From: an uncultured Clostridia bacterium
GTDB taxonomy: Bacteria > Bacillota > Clostridia > Oscillospirales > Ruminococcaceae
DNA: 5,544 bases
Direction: 5' to 3'
NCBI GenBank assembly: GCA_947631585.1
Contig: CANRLY010000123.1
Coordinates: forward strand, 1-5,544
Made by a program: the position numbers and the translations under genes. Shown in pieces: positions 5,500 through 5,544 of the stretch (the first letter of the stretch is position 1; every line of letters starts with the position of its first letter). Below the pieces are notes generated by a model. That model did not search any database. It was not told where the DNA came from and was given only the letters and a program-made list of their open reading frames with translations.

Positions 5500-5544
5500 C
5501 TCTCAGCAGCTCCTCCACATAATTAGGCAGCGCAAACGAACCGA
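5489..5544 (-). CDS. speE: C-terminus of a spermidine synthase-like aminopropyltransferase (partial)
   Basis: The right edge opens into a minus-strand frame whose last residues read GSFALPNYVEELLRDVE before TAA at 5489-5491. The LPNYVEELL ending is typical of the SpeE C-terminal tail (usual form: FALP-aromatic-V-x-x-L). SpeE transfers aminopropyl from decarboxylated S-adenosylmethionine to putrescine; homologues in some bacteria accept agmatine. Only 17 residues are visible, so the catalytic part is off-window. The gene overlaps speB by 11 nt in another frame, which indicates tight translational coupling and a common operon. The identification rests on the tail motif and on context. Confidence 0.72.
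   Translation of the reverse strand, partial: GSFALPNYVEELLRDVE
5511..5516 (-). promoter_or_regulatory. Ribosome binding site of speB inside speE
   Basis: GGAGGA on the minus strand, 11 nt before ATG 5499, embedded in the last codons of the preceding gene (its GluGlu codons). Confidence 0.75.

Noticed and set aside
1..5544. CRISPR arrays, tRNA or rRNA genes, insertion sequences, integration sites
   Set aside because: No regularly spaced repeats, tRNA cloverleaf, transposase motif or terminal repeats with target duplication were found on either strand.

Overview
The window is bacterial. It looks like a low- to mid-GC Gram-positive from the Clostridia, plausibly a gut Ruminococcaceae/Oscillospiraceae relative. 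The basis is strong AGGAGG-type ribosome sites, near-consensus sigma-A promoters, a Gram-positive style signal peptide, and a polyamine gene order of the kind found in gut Firmicutes. The taxonomic call is an inference. The left third (about 1-1800) is visibly more AT-rich than the right two thirds.

Right part (about 1970-5544, minus strand): a tightly packed polyamine operon. In transcription order it holds the last 17 codons of a spermidine-synthase-like aminopropyltransferase (speE), an agmatinase-family ureohydrolase (speB), a carboxy(nor)spermidine dehydrogenase of the saccharopine dehydrogenase family, an 80-residue protein of unknown function, and carboxy(nor)spermidine decarboxylase (nspC). 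Genes overlap by 11 nt or are separated by 3-29 nt. A hairpin that can terminate in both directions sits directly behind nspC. Together the enzymes would join aspartate semialdehyde to a diamine (putrescine) or to agmatine, decarboxylate the product and, where agmatine is the acceptor, remove urea, giving spermidine without decarboxylated S-adenosylmethionine. The speE fragment shows that an aminopropyltransferase is also encoded in the same operon.

Middle (1484-2014): no protein gene is convincing. On the plus strand there is a free-standing small RNA gene with an extended -10 sigma-A promoter (17-nt spacer), a 16-position closing helix with a single mismatch, internal hairpins with a possible pseudoknot, and its own intrinsic terminator. 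I could not assign it to a known RNA family, and it is the most interesting unexplained element here. It runs tail-to-tail towards nspC. A 7-bp perfect inverted repeat lies between its promoter and a divergent minus-strand promoter.

Left part (1-1643, minus strand): a consensus promoter and a leader of about 125 nt drive a small secreted protein with a signal peptide (159 aa). A membrane-anchored extracellular protein follows in the same direction and runs off the left edge (at least 315 aa). Neither is recognised. Their shared strand, close spacing and lack of an intervening terminator suggest a two-gene export or cell-surface unit.
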